Shown piece by piece: positions 34,157-42,280 of a stretch of DNA of 64,000 bases. The stretch covers positions 1,116,001 through 1,180,000 of the forward strand of contig NZ_SGWZ01000001.1 in NCBI RefSeq assembly GCF_004216755.1. Direction: 5' to 3'. The DNA is from Kerstersia gyiorum. GTDB lineage: Bacteria; Pseudomonadota; Gammaproteobacteria; Burkholderiales; Burkholderiaceae_B. Position 1 is the stretch's first letter, and each line of letters begins with the position of its first letter. Position numbers and translations under genes: made by a program. The notes under the pieces are model-generated. The model had not been told where the DNA came from. It did no database searches and worked only from the letters and a program-made list of their open reading frames with translations.

Positions 34157-35254
34157 ATGTCCCTGTTCAAGAAATCCGTGGTGGGCGAGATCACCAGCCA
34201 TGCAGGCGTGGTGTTCTCCACGCTCGTCATTGTTTGGCTGAGCGTGCTGCTCATCCGCCTGCTGGGCGATGCCGCCAGCGGCTCCATTGGCGCCGATGTC
34301 GTGCTGGGCCTGGCCGCCTTCTCCACCATCACCGCCTTGCCGGTGGTGCTGTCCGTTTCGCTTTTCATTGCAGTGCTCACGACGGTAACGCGCAATTACC
34401 GTGAGTCGGAAATGGTGGTCTGGTTCGCCAGCGGCCTTTCTTTGCTGGACTGGCTGCGGCCGGTACTGCGTTGCGCGGTGCCCACGTCCATCCTGATTGC
34501 CGTGCTGACTTTGCAGGCCTCACCCTGGGCCTACCGGCAGATTGCCGAATATCGCCAGCGCTATGAACAACGCTCCGATCTTTCCAAAGTCTCGGCGGGA
34601 CAGTTCCTGGAAACCAGCGGCGGCGCTCGGGTGTTCTTCGCGGAAGAACCCAAGGCGCCGGACGACGAGTTGGGTACGGTATTCCTGCGGCTCAATGAAG
34701 ATGGCTGGCTCAGCGTCGTTTCCGCCGATGGCGTGCGCATTGAAAATCAGGATAACGGCGACCGTTTCCTGGTGCTGGGCGAAGGCTACCGCTATGACTT
34801 CAAGCCGGGCACGCCGGAGTTCCGCATGGCGGAATTCGAACGCTACGGTGCGCGCCTGGAAAGCCGGGGCGGGGAAGAAGCGCTCAAGCAGGCGCGGCTG
34901 GAGGCCGAAAACGTAGTGAAGGCGCGTCCGCTGGGCGCTCTGCTGGAAGATGGTACTGATCGGTCGCGCGCCCAGATCATGTGGCGCCTGGCCTTGCCGC
35001 TGGCGGCGCTCAACCTGGCGTTGCTGGCCATTCCGCTGGGCGCGGTCAATCCGCGCCTGGGACGTTCCGGCGACCTGCTGCTGGCGGGTCTGATTGCCTT
35101 GCTCTACATGAATCTGATCAATCTTTCGCGCAGCTGGATCGGCTCGGGCAGCCTGTCGTTCGGCATCGGTGTCTGGGCGGTGCATGGCGTGTTTGCCTTG
35201 CTGACGGCCTGGCTATTCTATGTACGCATGCGTATCAAGGCGCCGAAACAGTAG
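34157..35254 (+). CDS. lptF: LPS export ABC transporter permease LptF
   Basis: This 365-residue YjgP/YjgQ-family protein has N-terminal membrane helices (about 15-120), a periplasmic jellyroll (about 130-265) and C-terminal helices. LptF works with LptG and LptB2 to extract LPS and pass it to LptC. The divergent pepA neighbour matches the usual proteobacterial order. The customary downstream lptG is absent; a cysB-like gene follows instead. Confidence 0.93.
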   Translation: MSLFKKSVVGEITSHAGVVFSTLVIVWLSVLLIRLLGDAASGSIGADVVLGLAAFSTITALPVVLSVSLFIAVLTTVTRNYRESEMVVWFASGLSLLDWLRPVLRCAVPTSILIAVLTLQASPWAYRQIAEYRQRYEQRSDLSKVSAGQFLETSGGARVFFAEEPKAPDDELGTVFLRLNEDGWLSVVSADGVRIENQDNGDRFLVLGEGYRYDFKPGTPEFRMAEFERYGARLESRGGEEALKQARLEAENVVKARPLGALLEDGTDRSRAQIMWRLALPLAALNLALLAIPLGAVNPRLGRSGDLLLAGLIALLYMNLINLSRSWIGSGSLSFGIGVWAVHGVFALLTAWLFYVRMRIKAPKQ

Positions 35255-35272
35255 CGGCGGCAGACATTGGCC

Positions 35273-35312
35273 TACCTGCCGGAGGGGGGGCTGAACCCGC
35301 CTTCGGCAGGTA
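35273..35312 (+). terminator. Hairpin after lptF, possible factor-dependent terminator
   Basis: A 9-bp stem (TACCTGCCG 35273-35281 with CGGCAGGTA 35304-35312) has no T-run. Confidence 0.4.
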
Positions 35313-35376
35313 ACGGGCAGGCCAGCGCAGGGGGCAGGCAGTGGACAAACCCCTGTCCGGGGAAGTCGCTTATGCC

Positions 35377-35431
35377 GTAGGGAAATAGCTTATGTGCATT
35401 ATTTATAAGCTTTGCTTCCCTTATTCCCTAC
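35377..35431. promoter_or_regulatory. Nested dyad upstream of the cysB-like gene, probable autoregulatory site
   Basis: Two inverted repeats are nested: GTAGGGAA (35377-35384) with TTCCCTAC (35424-35431), and AGCTTAT (35387-35393) with ATAAGCT (35405-35411). The region is AT-rich in a GC-rich genome and ends 33 bp before the regulator's ATG, where LysR-type proteins commonly bind. Confidence 0.55.
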
Positions 35432-35464
35432 AATCGGTTGCTACGATGTCGAGGTAGCCACACC

Positions 35465-36424
35465 ATGAACCTGCAGCAATTTCGTTTTGTCCGGGAAACC
35501 ATTCGCCGCGACTTCAACCTGACTGAAGCCGCCCGGATGCTCTACACCTCGCAGCCAGGTGTTTCCAAGGCCATCCTCGAATTCGAGGACGAACTGGGAA
35601 TCAAGATTTTCGAACGCCATGGTAAGCGTATCAAGGGCCTGACCCGCCCCGGCCTGGCGGTTTCCCAGGTCATCGACCGCATCATGCTCGAAGTCGACAA
35701 TCTCAAGAAAGTCAGCGACGAGTACGCGCGCCGCGATGAGGGCGGGCTGACCATCGCCTGTACCCATACCCAGGCCCGGTATATGCTGCCCAAGGTCATC
35801 CCGGCGTTCAGGCAACGTTTCCCCAAGGTCCACCTTTCGCTGGCCGAAGGCAGCCCGCGGCAATTGGCGGAAATGGTGCTGCACGGGCAAGCCGACCTGG
35901 CCATCGCTACGGAATCGCTGGCGTTGACCCCTGGCCTGGTAACGCTGCCCTGCTACACGTGGGAACACGTGGTGGTGGTGCGCCCAGATCATCCGCTGGC
36001 GGATTTGCGCTCCAGCGCCGTGAAGAAATTGTCGCTGGAGCAACTGGCCGAATACCCGATCGTTACCTACGACCGGGCCTTTTCCGGCCGGACGGCAATA
36101 GACGACGCCTTTGCCGGGCAGCGTATCCATCCCGATATCGTGCTCGAGGCCATTGATGCCGACGTGATCAAGACCTACGTGGATGTGGGCATGGGTATCG
36201 GCATCATTGCCGGCGTGGCCTACGACCCGAGGCGCGACTCCGGGCTGGTGGGCCTGCCTGTAGGACGGCTGTTCGGCACGCATACCACGCGCATAGGGGT
36301 CAAAGCAGGGGTGTTCCTGCGCGACTACGTCTATACCTTCCTGGAAATGGCGGCGCCGCAGCTGACCCGCGAGGTCGTGCAGCAGGCCATCATGGAACAC
36401 GGCGGCGATATCGCGCCGGAATAA
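35465..36424 (+). CDS. CysB-like LysR-family regulator of sulfur metabolism
   Basis: This 319-residue LysR-type regulator has the helix-turn-helix FNLTEAARMLYTSQPGVSKAILEFEDELG at 17-45, which is very CysB/Cbl-like. The effector domain has TTHTQARY-type residues (ACTHTQARYMLP) and PIVTYDRAFSGR, the CysB pattern for binding O-/N-acetylserine or sulfate. It probably activates cysteine biosynthesis or sulfur-assimilation genes. ATG 35465 follows GAGGT; an in-frame ATG lies 27 nt upstream. No cys genes are adjacent. Confidence 0.9.
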   Translation: MNLQQFRFVRETIRRDFNLTEAARMLYTSQPGVSKAILEFEDELGIKIFERHGKRIKGLTRPGLAVSQVIDRIMLEVDNLKKVSDEYARRDEGGLTIACTHTQARYMLPKVIPAFRQRFPKVHLSLAEGSPRQLAEMVLHGQADLAIATESLALTPGLVTLPCYTWEHVVVVRPDHPLADLRSSAVKKLSLEQLAEYPIVTYDRAFSGRTAIDDAFAGQRIHPDIVLEAIDADVIKTYVDVGMGIGIIAGVAYDPRRDSGLVGLPVGRLFGTHTTRIGVKAGVFLRDYVYTFLEMAAPQLTREVVQQAIMEHGGDIAPE

Positions 36425-36512
36425 CATGCGCCTGCGCCTGCATGACCGGGAACGCAAAGAGAGTGTGCCCACGCATGCCCGCCGGCAGGTGCTGTTGTTG
36501 AATGGGGATAGG

Positions 36513-36546
36513 AACGCGCCTGCGGCTGATGCAGGCGCGTTTTTTC
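36513..36546 (+). terminator. Intrinsic terminator after the cysB-like gene
   Basis: AACGCGCCTGC (36513-36523) pairs with GCAGGCGCGTT (36531-36541), an 11-bp stem followed by TTTTT. The rest of the 326-bp gap to the next gene holds the DUF2325 promoter region. Confidence 0.9.
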
Positions 36547-36702
36547 TTTTGGGTGTGTGGGGCGGCTACCACGTTTGTGCGGGCCTGTTGGACGGCCCTG
36601 CAAGGCCGTTGTCCGCCTTGCAATAGCGAAAACCTAACGACGCAATAGCTTGAATAGAAATAAATTCGGCATACCCGACTTTTTTACTCTTGCATTCCAA
36701 AT

Positions 36703-36721
36703 AGGAATCACTATCATTACA
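36703..36721. promoter_or_regulatory. Possible Fur box upstream of the DUF2325 gene
   Basis: Read on the minus strand the 19-mer matches 12 of 19 positions of the Fur consensus, including an uninterrupted TAATGATA. It lies about 30 bp before the start codon. The match was made by eye. Confidence 0.4.
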
Positions 36722-36750
36722 TCTATCGTAACGATGCTATGAGGAAAACC

Positions 36751-37062
36751 ATGTCGCAATCACTGAGTGCCGTCGTCGTCGGGGCCGACCGTCTGGGCAA
36801 TATCCCGGATCTCCTGAAAGGCCACAATATTGCCATCACGCACCACATCAGTGGCCGTGATCCTTCCCATCAGAAGAAAACCTTGCAATTGCCTTCCGGT
36901 ACCGAGCTGGTCATCCTGCTGACCGACTTCCTCGGGCATAACGTCATGAAGACCTTCCGTAGCGCGGCCATGCGCAGCGGCGTCCGTGTCGTCGCCTGCC
37001 GCCGTTCTGTCTGCAGCATGAAGCAGGCGCTCAATCAGTGCGGCCTCTGTTCTTCCTGCTGA
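36751..37062 (+). CDS. DUF2325 small Cys-rich protein
   Basis: This 103-residue protein (MSQSLSAVVVGADRLG...) fits the DUF2325 family: a Rossmann-like VVVGADRLGNIP start, ELVILLTDFLGHN, and a Cys-rich tail with cysteines in ACRRSVCSMK and QCGLCSSC, possibly a metal or redox site. Function is unknown. ATG 36751 has TGAGGA 6-10 nt upstream and is preferred to ATG 36739. A possible Fur box upstream suggests iron-linked expression (inference). Confidence 0.8.
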   Translation: MSQSLSAVVVGADRLGNIPDLLKGHNIAITHHISGRDPSHQKKTLQLPSGTELVILLTDFLGHNVMKTFRSAAMRSGVRVVACRRSVCSMKQALNQCGLCSSC

Positions 37063-37132
37063 AACGGTTTTTTTCCCATAGCATTTGCGTGTTGTCCGGT
37101 ATGGCGGGCCATACAGGAAAAAATCATGCAGC

Positions 37133-37179
37133 ACCCGTCAGGACTCTTTGCCAGAGCAAAGAGTCCTGACGGGTTTTTT
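37133..37179 (+). terminator. Very strong intrinsic terminator after DUF2325
   Basis: A perfect 18-bp stem (37133-37150 with 37157-37174), a 6-nt loop and TTTTTT. The remaining gap to 37394 has no gene or clear element; it contains a short CTAGGGCC direct repeat. Confidence 0.95.
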
Positions 37180-37394
37180 ATTTCATGGGGCATCTGCCAC
37201 AGCCAGGACGGGTGAGCGCTGCCGGTCCGCATGCAATCAGCGGCAGGGGGGCGATCCTGGCGTCGGCACTAGGGCCAGATCTAGGGCCGGCTACGGGCAG
37301 CAAGGGCAGGGTGGACTGGCACCCTTGTGTTGCAGGCCCGTCCCTGAGGATCCAGGGAAGGGAACGCAGCCAAAGGTTTTTCAGCGGGTAGGAT

Positions 37395-38030
37395 TCAGCT
37401 GGCGGCAGCCGACAGGCGGCGTGCGCCATTGAAGCGCTTGCTCCAATAGCGGATATCCATGCTTTCGATACGGACGACGCCCTTGGAGTTCGGTGCGTGC
37501 ACGAACTGATTGTCGCCGACATAGATGCCGACATGGGAATAGCGCCGCCCCAGCGTATTGAAGAAGACGAGATCGCCAGGTTGCAGTTCCGAACGGGAGA
37601 CGGCCTTGCCGGAATGTGCCATTTCAGAGGCGCTGCGCGGCAGTTGCAGGCCCAGGGATTCGCGCGCGGCATAGACGACCAGGCCGCTGCAATCGAAACC
37701 GGTGTCGGGATTGGTGCCGCCCCACTTGTAGCGCACGCCCAGGTGTTCCAGGGCGGAGCTGACCAGCGCGTTGTCGGTATCGGAAGTGCCGTGGTCCGCG
37801 TAGCGGTCCGAGGCCAGGTTGCTGCGCGGCAGGGCTGCGCGGTCACGTTGCCTGGCGGTGTAGCTGGCGATCAGGGCATCCAGGGAGCTTTCATCGGCCT
37901 GCGGCTGGCGGGCCGAACCCGGCTTTTCCAGTGAGATCAGGCGCGCTTGCTGCTGCTGGGGGGGATTGGTGCTGGCGCAGCCAGCCAGGAACAGGACTCC
38001 GCATGCAATCAGGCAGCGCGGCGCAGACAT
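37395..38030 (-). CDS. NlpC/P60-family cell-wall hydrolase lipoprotein
   Basis: This protein of about 211 residues has a lipoprotein signal (lipobox LAGC, Cys18) and a C-terminal NlpC/P60 domain. The catalytic Cys is in TGFDCSGLVVYAA and the His in RRYSHVGIYVGD, followed by QFVHAPN. It resembles the MepS/Spr class of peptidoglycan DD/DL-endopeptidases anchored in the outer membrane. Start is uncertain: ATG 38030 gives a compact signal peptide, while the frame extends to ATG 38075; neither has a good ribosome site. Confidence 0.88.
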   Translation of the reverse strand: MSAPRCLIACGVLFLAGCASTNPPQQQQARLISLEKPGSARQPQADESSLDALIASYTARQRDRAALPRSNLASDRYADHGTSDTDNALVSSALEHLGVRYKWGGTNPDTGFDCSGLVVYAARESLGLQLPRSASEMAHSGKAVSRSELQPGDLVFFNTLGRRYSHVGIYVGDNQFVHAPNSKGVVRIESMDIRYWSKRFNGARRLSAAAS

Positions 38031-38402
38031 TAGAATGGAGGTAATGCCTGAACGGTTTGAGCGGGCGGCGTGCATGGGCGTCGTTGAAAACTTGGCGGCA
38101 GCGCTGCAGCAGCAGCGCCAGCTTGAATGGGCTTGGCGGTGAGCGTCAATTTTAGCAAATCTGCCAATAAATCGGGTGCGAAACCTGATCGAAGGCCGTG
38201 AAATGCAAGGAAATTTTTCATCCTGGCCATATGCTCATCGTTTCTGGTGTTAATACGAGACATAAATGGCGGTCATATATCCCAGGGCAGGCGGGGCGCG
38301 CTGGTCTCTCGCCGGGCCGCCAGTGCCGGTTTCTGTGGTTATGATGGGCCAAGGGCGCTGTCGCCCGATTGTCTTATCGCTGGTTCAGCTAGGGAGTTCC
38401 GT
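38031..38402. other. Divergent intergenic region, no gene seen
   Basis: This 372-bp stretch lies between the NlpC/P60 and GlcG-like genes, which are transcribed away from each other. It has an AT-rich centre (about 38140-38290) that must contain both promoters. I could not single out convincing -35/-10 pairs or an operator. Confidence 0.5.
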
Positions 38403-38810
38403 ATGCAGCAGAAGTTTTTTCTGACACAGTCCGAAGTGACGCAGATCCTGGACGCAGCCCAGTCGTATGCACGGCAGAAGCAATGGGCGGTGACGATCGC
38501 CGTGGCCGATGATGGCGGCCATCTGCTCGGGCTGCTGCGCATGGACCGAGCTTCGCCGTTCACGTCGTTGGTGGCGCCGGCCAAGGCGCGTGCTGCGGCA
38601 ATGGGGCGGCGCGAAAGCAAAGGTTTCGAAGATCTCATCAATCAGGGGCGCTACGCCTTTGGTTCCGCTCCCTTGAGCGAAGGCATGCTGGAAGGCGGTG
38701 TGCCCATCATCGTGGACGGGCAGGTGGCTGGCTCGGTGGGGGTCTCCGGAGTAAAGTCGGCGGAAGACGTCGAAATCGCCCGCGCCGGTATCGCTGCACT
38801 GGGCCTGTAG
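38403..38810 (+). CDS. GlcG/HbpS family heme-binding-like protein
   Basis: This 135-residue protein is of the GlcG/HbpS (DUF336) family, with VAVADDGGHLLGLLRMD, APAKARAA, GGVPIIVDGQVAGSVGVSG and AEDVEIARAGIAAL. Members bind heme or small molecules, or act as oligomeric accessory proteins; function here is not known. There is no signal peptide. ATG 38403 follows AGGGAG with 6-nt spacing. Confidence 0.9.
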   Translation: MQQKFFLTQSEVTQILDAAQSYARQKQWAVTIAVADDGGHLLGLLRMDRASPFTSLVAPAKARAAAMGRRESKGFEDLINQGRYAFGSAPLSEGMLEGGVPIIVDGQVAGSVGVSGVKSAEDVEIARAGIAALGL

Positions 38811-38824
38811 GTCGTCAGGACGAC

Positions 38825-38851
38825 AGGCCCTGCCCGCCCGGGCACGGGCCT
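38825..38851. terminator. Hairpin between convergent GlcG-like and ETF-QO genes
   Basis: AGGCCC (38825-38830) and GGGCCT (38846-38851), with inner GCCC/GGGC pairing, form a GC-rich bulged stem in the 54-bp convergent gap. No T-run. Confidence 0.4.
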
Positions 38852-38864
38852 AGGGAGAGGGGCA

Positions 38865-40520
38865 TCACAGGCCGTTGTAAACCGGCCCTTCGCCGCCCTG
38901 GGGCGCGACCCAGACGATATTCTGCGTCGGGTCCTTGATGTCACAGGTCTTGCAATGCACGCAGTTCTGCGCATTGATGCGCAGCGCGTCGGCACCAGCT
39001 TCGTCCTTGACGAACTCGTACACCCCGGCCGGGCAGTAGCGCGCCTCCGGCCCCGCATAGATGGCCAGATTCACCTGCACCGGCACGGCCGGGTCCTTGA
39101 GGGTCAGGTGCACCGGTTCGTCTTCATCGTGGTTGGTGTTCGAGATGAAGACCGAACTCAGGCGGTCGAAAGTGATCTTGCCATCCGGCTTCGGGTAGTC
39201 GATGCGCTCGTACTCCGCCGCCGGCCGCAGACAGGCGTGGTCGGGCTGCTTGCGGTGCAGTGTCCAGGGCATCCGCCCCTTGAGCAGGCCCTGCTCCACG
39301 AACGTCATGAAGCTTGCGACCGGCAGCCCCTTCTTGAACCACTGCTTGAAGTTGCGCGCCCGGTTCAGTTCCTCGTGCAGCCAGGAAGACTGGAAGGCCT
39401 GGCCATAGCCGTCCAGCGCATCCTGGCCACGCCCCTGGGCCAGCGCCGCATGAATGGCCTGCGCCGCCAGCATGCCGGACTTGATGGCGGCATGGCTGCC
39501 CTTGATGCGCGAGGCATTCATGAAACCGGCCTCGCAACCCACCAGCACGCCGCCCGGGAAATCCAGCCTGGGCAGCGACAACAGGCCGCCGGCCGTGATG
39601 GCGCGTGCGCCATAAGCCAGGCGCTTGCCGCCTTCGAGCATGGGGCGGATGGCCGGGTGCGTCTTGAAGCGCTGGAATTCCTCGAAGGGCGACAGCCAGG
39701 GGTTGGCATAGTCCAGCCCCACTACCATGCCCAGCGCCACCTGATTGTCATTGAGGTGATACAGGAAGGTGCCGCCGTAGGTCTTGCTGTCCAGCGGCCA
39801 GCCGCTGGTGTGGATCGCCAGGCCAGGCTGCGACTGTGCCGGGTCTACCTCCCAGAGTTCCTTGATACCTATGCCATAGCTCTGCGGGTCGCGTCCGGCA
39901 TCCAGCCCGAAGCGCGTGATCAGTTCGCGCCCGAGCTGGCCGCGCGCGCCCTCGGCAAACACCGTATAGCGCGCCAGCAGCTCCATGCCGGGCTGGTAGT
40001 TCGCCGTGTGGCTGCCGTCGCGCGCCACGCCCATGTCGCCGGTCGCCACGCCGCGCACCGCGCCCTGTGCGTCGTACAGCACCTCCACGGCGGCAAAGCC
40101 GGGAAAGATGTCCACGCCCAGCGCCTCGGCCTGCTCGCCCAGCCAGCGCACCACGTGCCCCAGGCGCACGATGTAGTTGCCTTCATTGTGGAAACAGGAC
40201 GGCAGCAGCCAGTCCGGCGTGCGCAGCGCCTTCTCCTGCGTGAGAAACAGGAAGCGGTCCTGCGTGACCGGCACGTCCAGCGGCGCGCCGCGTTCGCGCC
40301 AGTCCGGCAACAGCTCATCTAACGCACGCGGGTCCATGATCGCGCCCGACAACGTGTGCGCGCCCAGTTCCGCGCCCTTCTCCAGCACGCACACGCCCAG
40401 CTCGCTGCCGGACGCCGCCGCCAGCTGCTTGAGCCGGATCGCCGCCGACAGGCCCGCCGGCCCCCCGCCGACGATCACCACGTCATATTCCATGGATTCG
40501 CGTTGCAACAATTGCGACAT
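38865..40520 (-). CDS. Electron-transfer flavoprotein-ubiquinone oxidoreductase
   Basis: This 551-residue FAD/4Fe-4S protein has the N-terminal dinucleotide fold VVIVGGGPAGLSAAI and the C-terminal ferredoxin-like cluster CVHCKTCDIKDPTQNI, with an earlier cysteine in YCPAG. It passes electrons from ETF, reduced by acyl-CoA dehydrogenases, to the quinone pool at the inner membrane. ATG 40520 (MSQLLQRESMEYDV) gives family length; the open frame upstream to 40715 is not conserved-looking. The gene is divergent from the CoA-transferase pair, matching a role in acyl-CoA catabolism. Confidence 0.95.
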   Translation of the reverse strand: MSQLLQRESMEYDVVIVGGGPAGLSAAIRLKQLAAASGSELGVCVLEKGAELGAHTLSGAIMDPRALDELLPDWRERGAPLDVPVTQDRFLFLTQEKALRTPDWLLPSCFHNEGNYIVRLGHVVRWLGEQAEALGVDIFPGFAAVEVLYDAQGAVRGVATGDMGVARDGSHTANYQPGMELLARYTVFAEGARGQLGRELITRFGLDAGRDPQSYGIGIKELWEVDPAQSQPGLAIHTSGWPLDSKTYGGTFLYHLNDNQVALGMVVGLDYANPWLSPFEEFQRFKTHPAIRPMLEGGKRLAYGARAITAGGLLSLPRLDFPGGVLVGCEAGFMNASRIKGSHAAIKSGMLAAQAIHAALAQGRGQDALDGYGQAFQSSWLHEELNRARNFKQWFKKGLPVASFMTFVEQGLLKGRMPWTLHRKQPDHACLRPAAEYERIDYPKPDGKITFDRLSSVFISNTNHDEDEPVHLTLKDPAVPVQVNLAIYAGPEARYCPAGVYEFVKDEAGADALRINAQNCVHCKTCDIKDPTQNIVWVAPQGGEGPVYNGL

Positions 40521-40718
40521 AGCTAATGGTTTTCCTTGCTGGGACTCGAAGTATGATGGGCGGGATTGTAGGGCAAGCCAGCGGGGTGCCACCCGCAGGG
40601 CCTGGCCCTCTGATTGCCGGTTTTTCTTAACCTTGTCCTGCTCATAGCCAAGGGTTATCTGGCTGGTGCCGGGGTCTCGTTGTTGTGCAGTATCAATGCC
40701 AGTAAGGAGCGACAATCA

Positions 40719-41417
40719 ATGGATAAAGTCTATCGAAGCGCGGAACAAGCGCTGGATGGAATCGTGAAGGACGGCCAGACCATCGGGGTGGGGGGCTTCG
40801 GGCTGTGTGGCATTCCGGAAGCCCTGATACGCGCGCTGCGCGACAGCGGCGTCCGTGGCCTGACGTGCGTGAGCAACAATGCCGGCGTCGATGGCGCCGG
40901 CCTGGGACAGTTGCTGGAAACCCGGCAGGTGCGCAAGATGGTTTCCTCCTATGTTGGGGAAAACAAGGAATTCGAGCGCCAGTACCTGGCGGGCGAGCTG
41001 GAGGTTGAATTCACGCCGCAAGGTACCCTGGCCGAAAAACTGAGGGCGGGCGGAGCCGGCATTCCGGCTTTCTATACCCGCACAGGCGTGGGTACCATTG
41101 TTGCGGAAGGCAAGGAAATCAGGCATTTCGATGGACATGATTACGTGCTGGAACGCGCCATCGTGCCCGATGTCTCGCTGGTTCATGCCTGGAAGGCCGA
41201 CCGCAGCGGCAACCTGATCTTCCGCAAGACGGCGCGCAACTTCAATCCCAATGTTGCGATGGCGGGGCGGGTCACGGTGGTGGAAGTGGAGCATCTGGTT
41301 GAAGTCGGCGACCTGGAGCCGGATGAAATCCATCTGCCCGGTATTTTCGTGCATCGCATCGTCGTCAATGCCAACCCTGAAAAACGCATAGAACAGCGCA
41401 CGACGCGCAGCGCCTGA
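40719..41417 (+). CDS. 3-Oxoacid CoA-transferase subunit A
   Basis: This 232-residue family I CoA-transferase alpha subunit has [27 protein letters not shown] and [17 protein letters not shown]. With subunit B it moves CoA between succinyl-CoA (or acetyl-CoA) and 3-oxoacids such as acetoacetate. ATG 40719 follows TAAGGAG. Confidence 0.93.
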   Translation: MDKVYRSAEQALDGIVKDGQTIGVGGFGLCGIPEALIRALRDSGVRGLTCVSNNAGVDGAGLGQLLETRQVRKMVSSYVGENKEFERQYLAGELEVEFTPQGTLAEKLRAGGAGIPAFYTRTGVGTIVAEGKEIRHFDGHDYVLERAIVPDVSLVHAWKADRSGNLIFRKTARNFNPNVAMAGRVTVVEVEHLVEVGDLEPDEIHLPGIFVHRIVVNANPEKRIEQRTTRSA

Positions 41418-41430
41418 GGAGGACACCATC

Positions 41431-42081
41431 GTGGCATGGAGCAGAGATGAAATGGCGGCACGCGCCGCTCGTGAATTGCAGGACGGTTTCTACGTCAACC
41501 TGGGCATTGGTCTGCCGACGCTGGTGGCCAACCATGTGCCGCCTGGTGTGGAAGTCTGGCTGCAATCGGAAAACGGCCTGCTGGGCATCGGTCCTTTCCC
41601 CACGGAAAGCGAGGTCGATCCCGACCTTATCAACGCTGGCAAGCAGACTGTCACCACCTTGCCGGGGTCGTCGTTCTTTTCGTCGGCGGATTCCTTCGCA
41701 ATGATACGCGGCGGCAAGATCAACCTGGCCATCCTGGGGGCCATGCAGGTTTCCGAGCGTGGTGACCTTGCCAACTGGATGATTCCGGGCAAGATGGTCA
41801 AGGGCATGGGGGGCGCGATGGATCTGGTGGCCGGTGTTGGCCGCGTCGTCGTGCTGATGGAGCACGTCGCGCGCCGCAAGGACGGTGGCGAGGACATCAA
41901 GCTGCTGCCGGAATGCACCTTGCCCCTGACCGGCGTGGGCGTGGTCGATTTGATCATTACCGACCTGTGCGTCCTGGAAGTCACGCCTGACGGCCTGCGC
42001 CTGCTGGAACTGGCGCCTGGCGTCACGGTAGAGGAAGTCCAGGCGAAAACGTCCGCCAGGCTGGAAGTGCCGGCGCTGTAG
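41431..42081 (+). CDS. 3-Oxoacid CoA-transferase subunit B
   Basis: This 216-residue beta subunit has the active-site glutamate in [25 protein letters not shown] and [10 protein letters not shown] are also typical. A GTG start (41431) follows GAGGAGGA with 7-nt spacing, 13 bp after subunit A. ScoB or AtoA type cannot be separated by eye. Confidence 0.93.
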   Translation: MAWSRDEMAARAARELQDGFYVNLGIGLPTLVANHVPPGVEVWLQSENGLLGIGPFPTESEVDPDLINAGKQTVTTLPGSSFFSSADSFAMIRGGKINLAILGAMQVSERGDLANWMIPGKMVKGMGGAMDLVAGVGRVVVLMEHVARRKDGGEDIKLLPECTLPLTGVGVVDLIITDLCVLEVTPDGLRLLELAPGVTVEEVQAKTSARLEVPAL

Positions 42082-42095
42082 GCCGCATGCATGCC

Positions 42096-42133
42096 GGACG
42101 AAGGCAAGCATGGCGCATGCCTTCGTCCTTGTT
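42096..42133 (+). terminator. Terminator after the CoA-transferase genes
   Basis: GGACGAAGGCA (42096-42106) pairs perfectly with TGCCTTCGTCC (42118-42128) and is followed by TTGTT. Confidence 0.7.
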
Positions 42134-42280
42134 CCGGTAGCCGCTGCCAGGCCATGCGCGGCTGGGGGCTGGAACAGGCATGGCACAGGCGTGATATCAG
42201 CAGTGACATCAGGTGCGGCAATAGGTACCTGCATGGGGGCGGCGGTATGATGCAAAACGTGCAAACCCGAGAGTGCCGCA

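Noticed and set aside
37230..37394. CTAGGGCC repeats as an attachment site or CRISPR-like repeat
   Set aside because: Only two copies 13 bp apart, with no integrase, tRNA or further repeats nearby.
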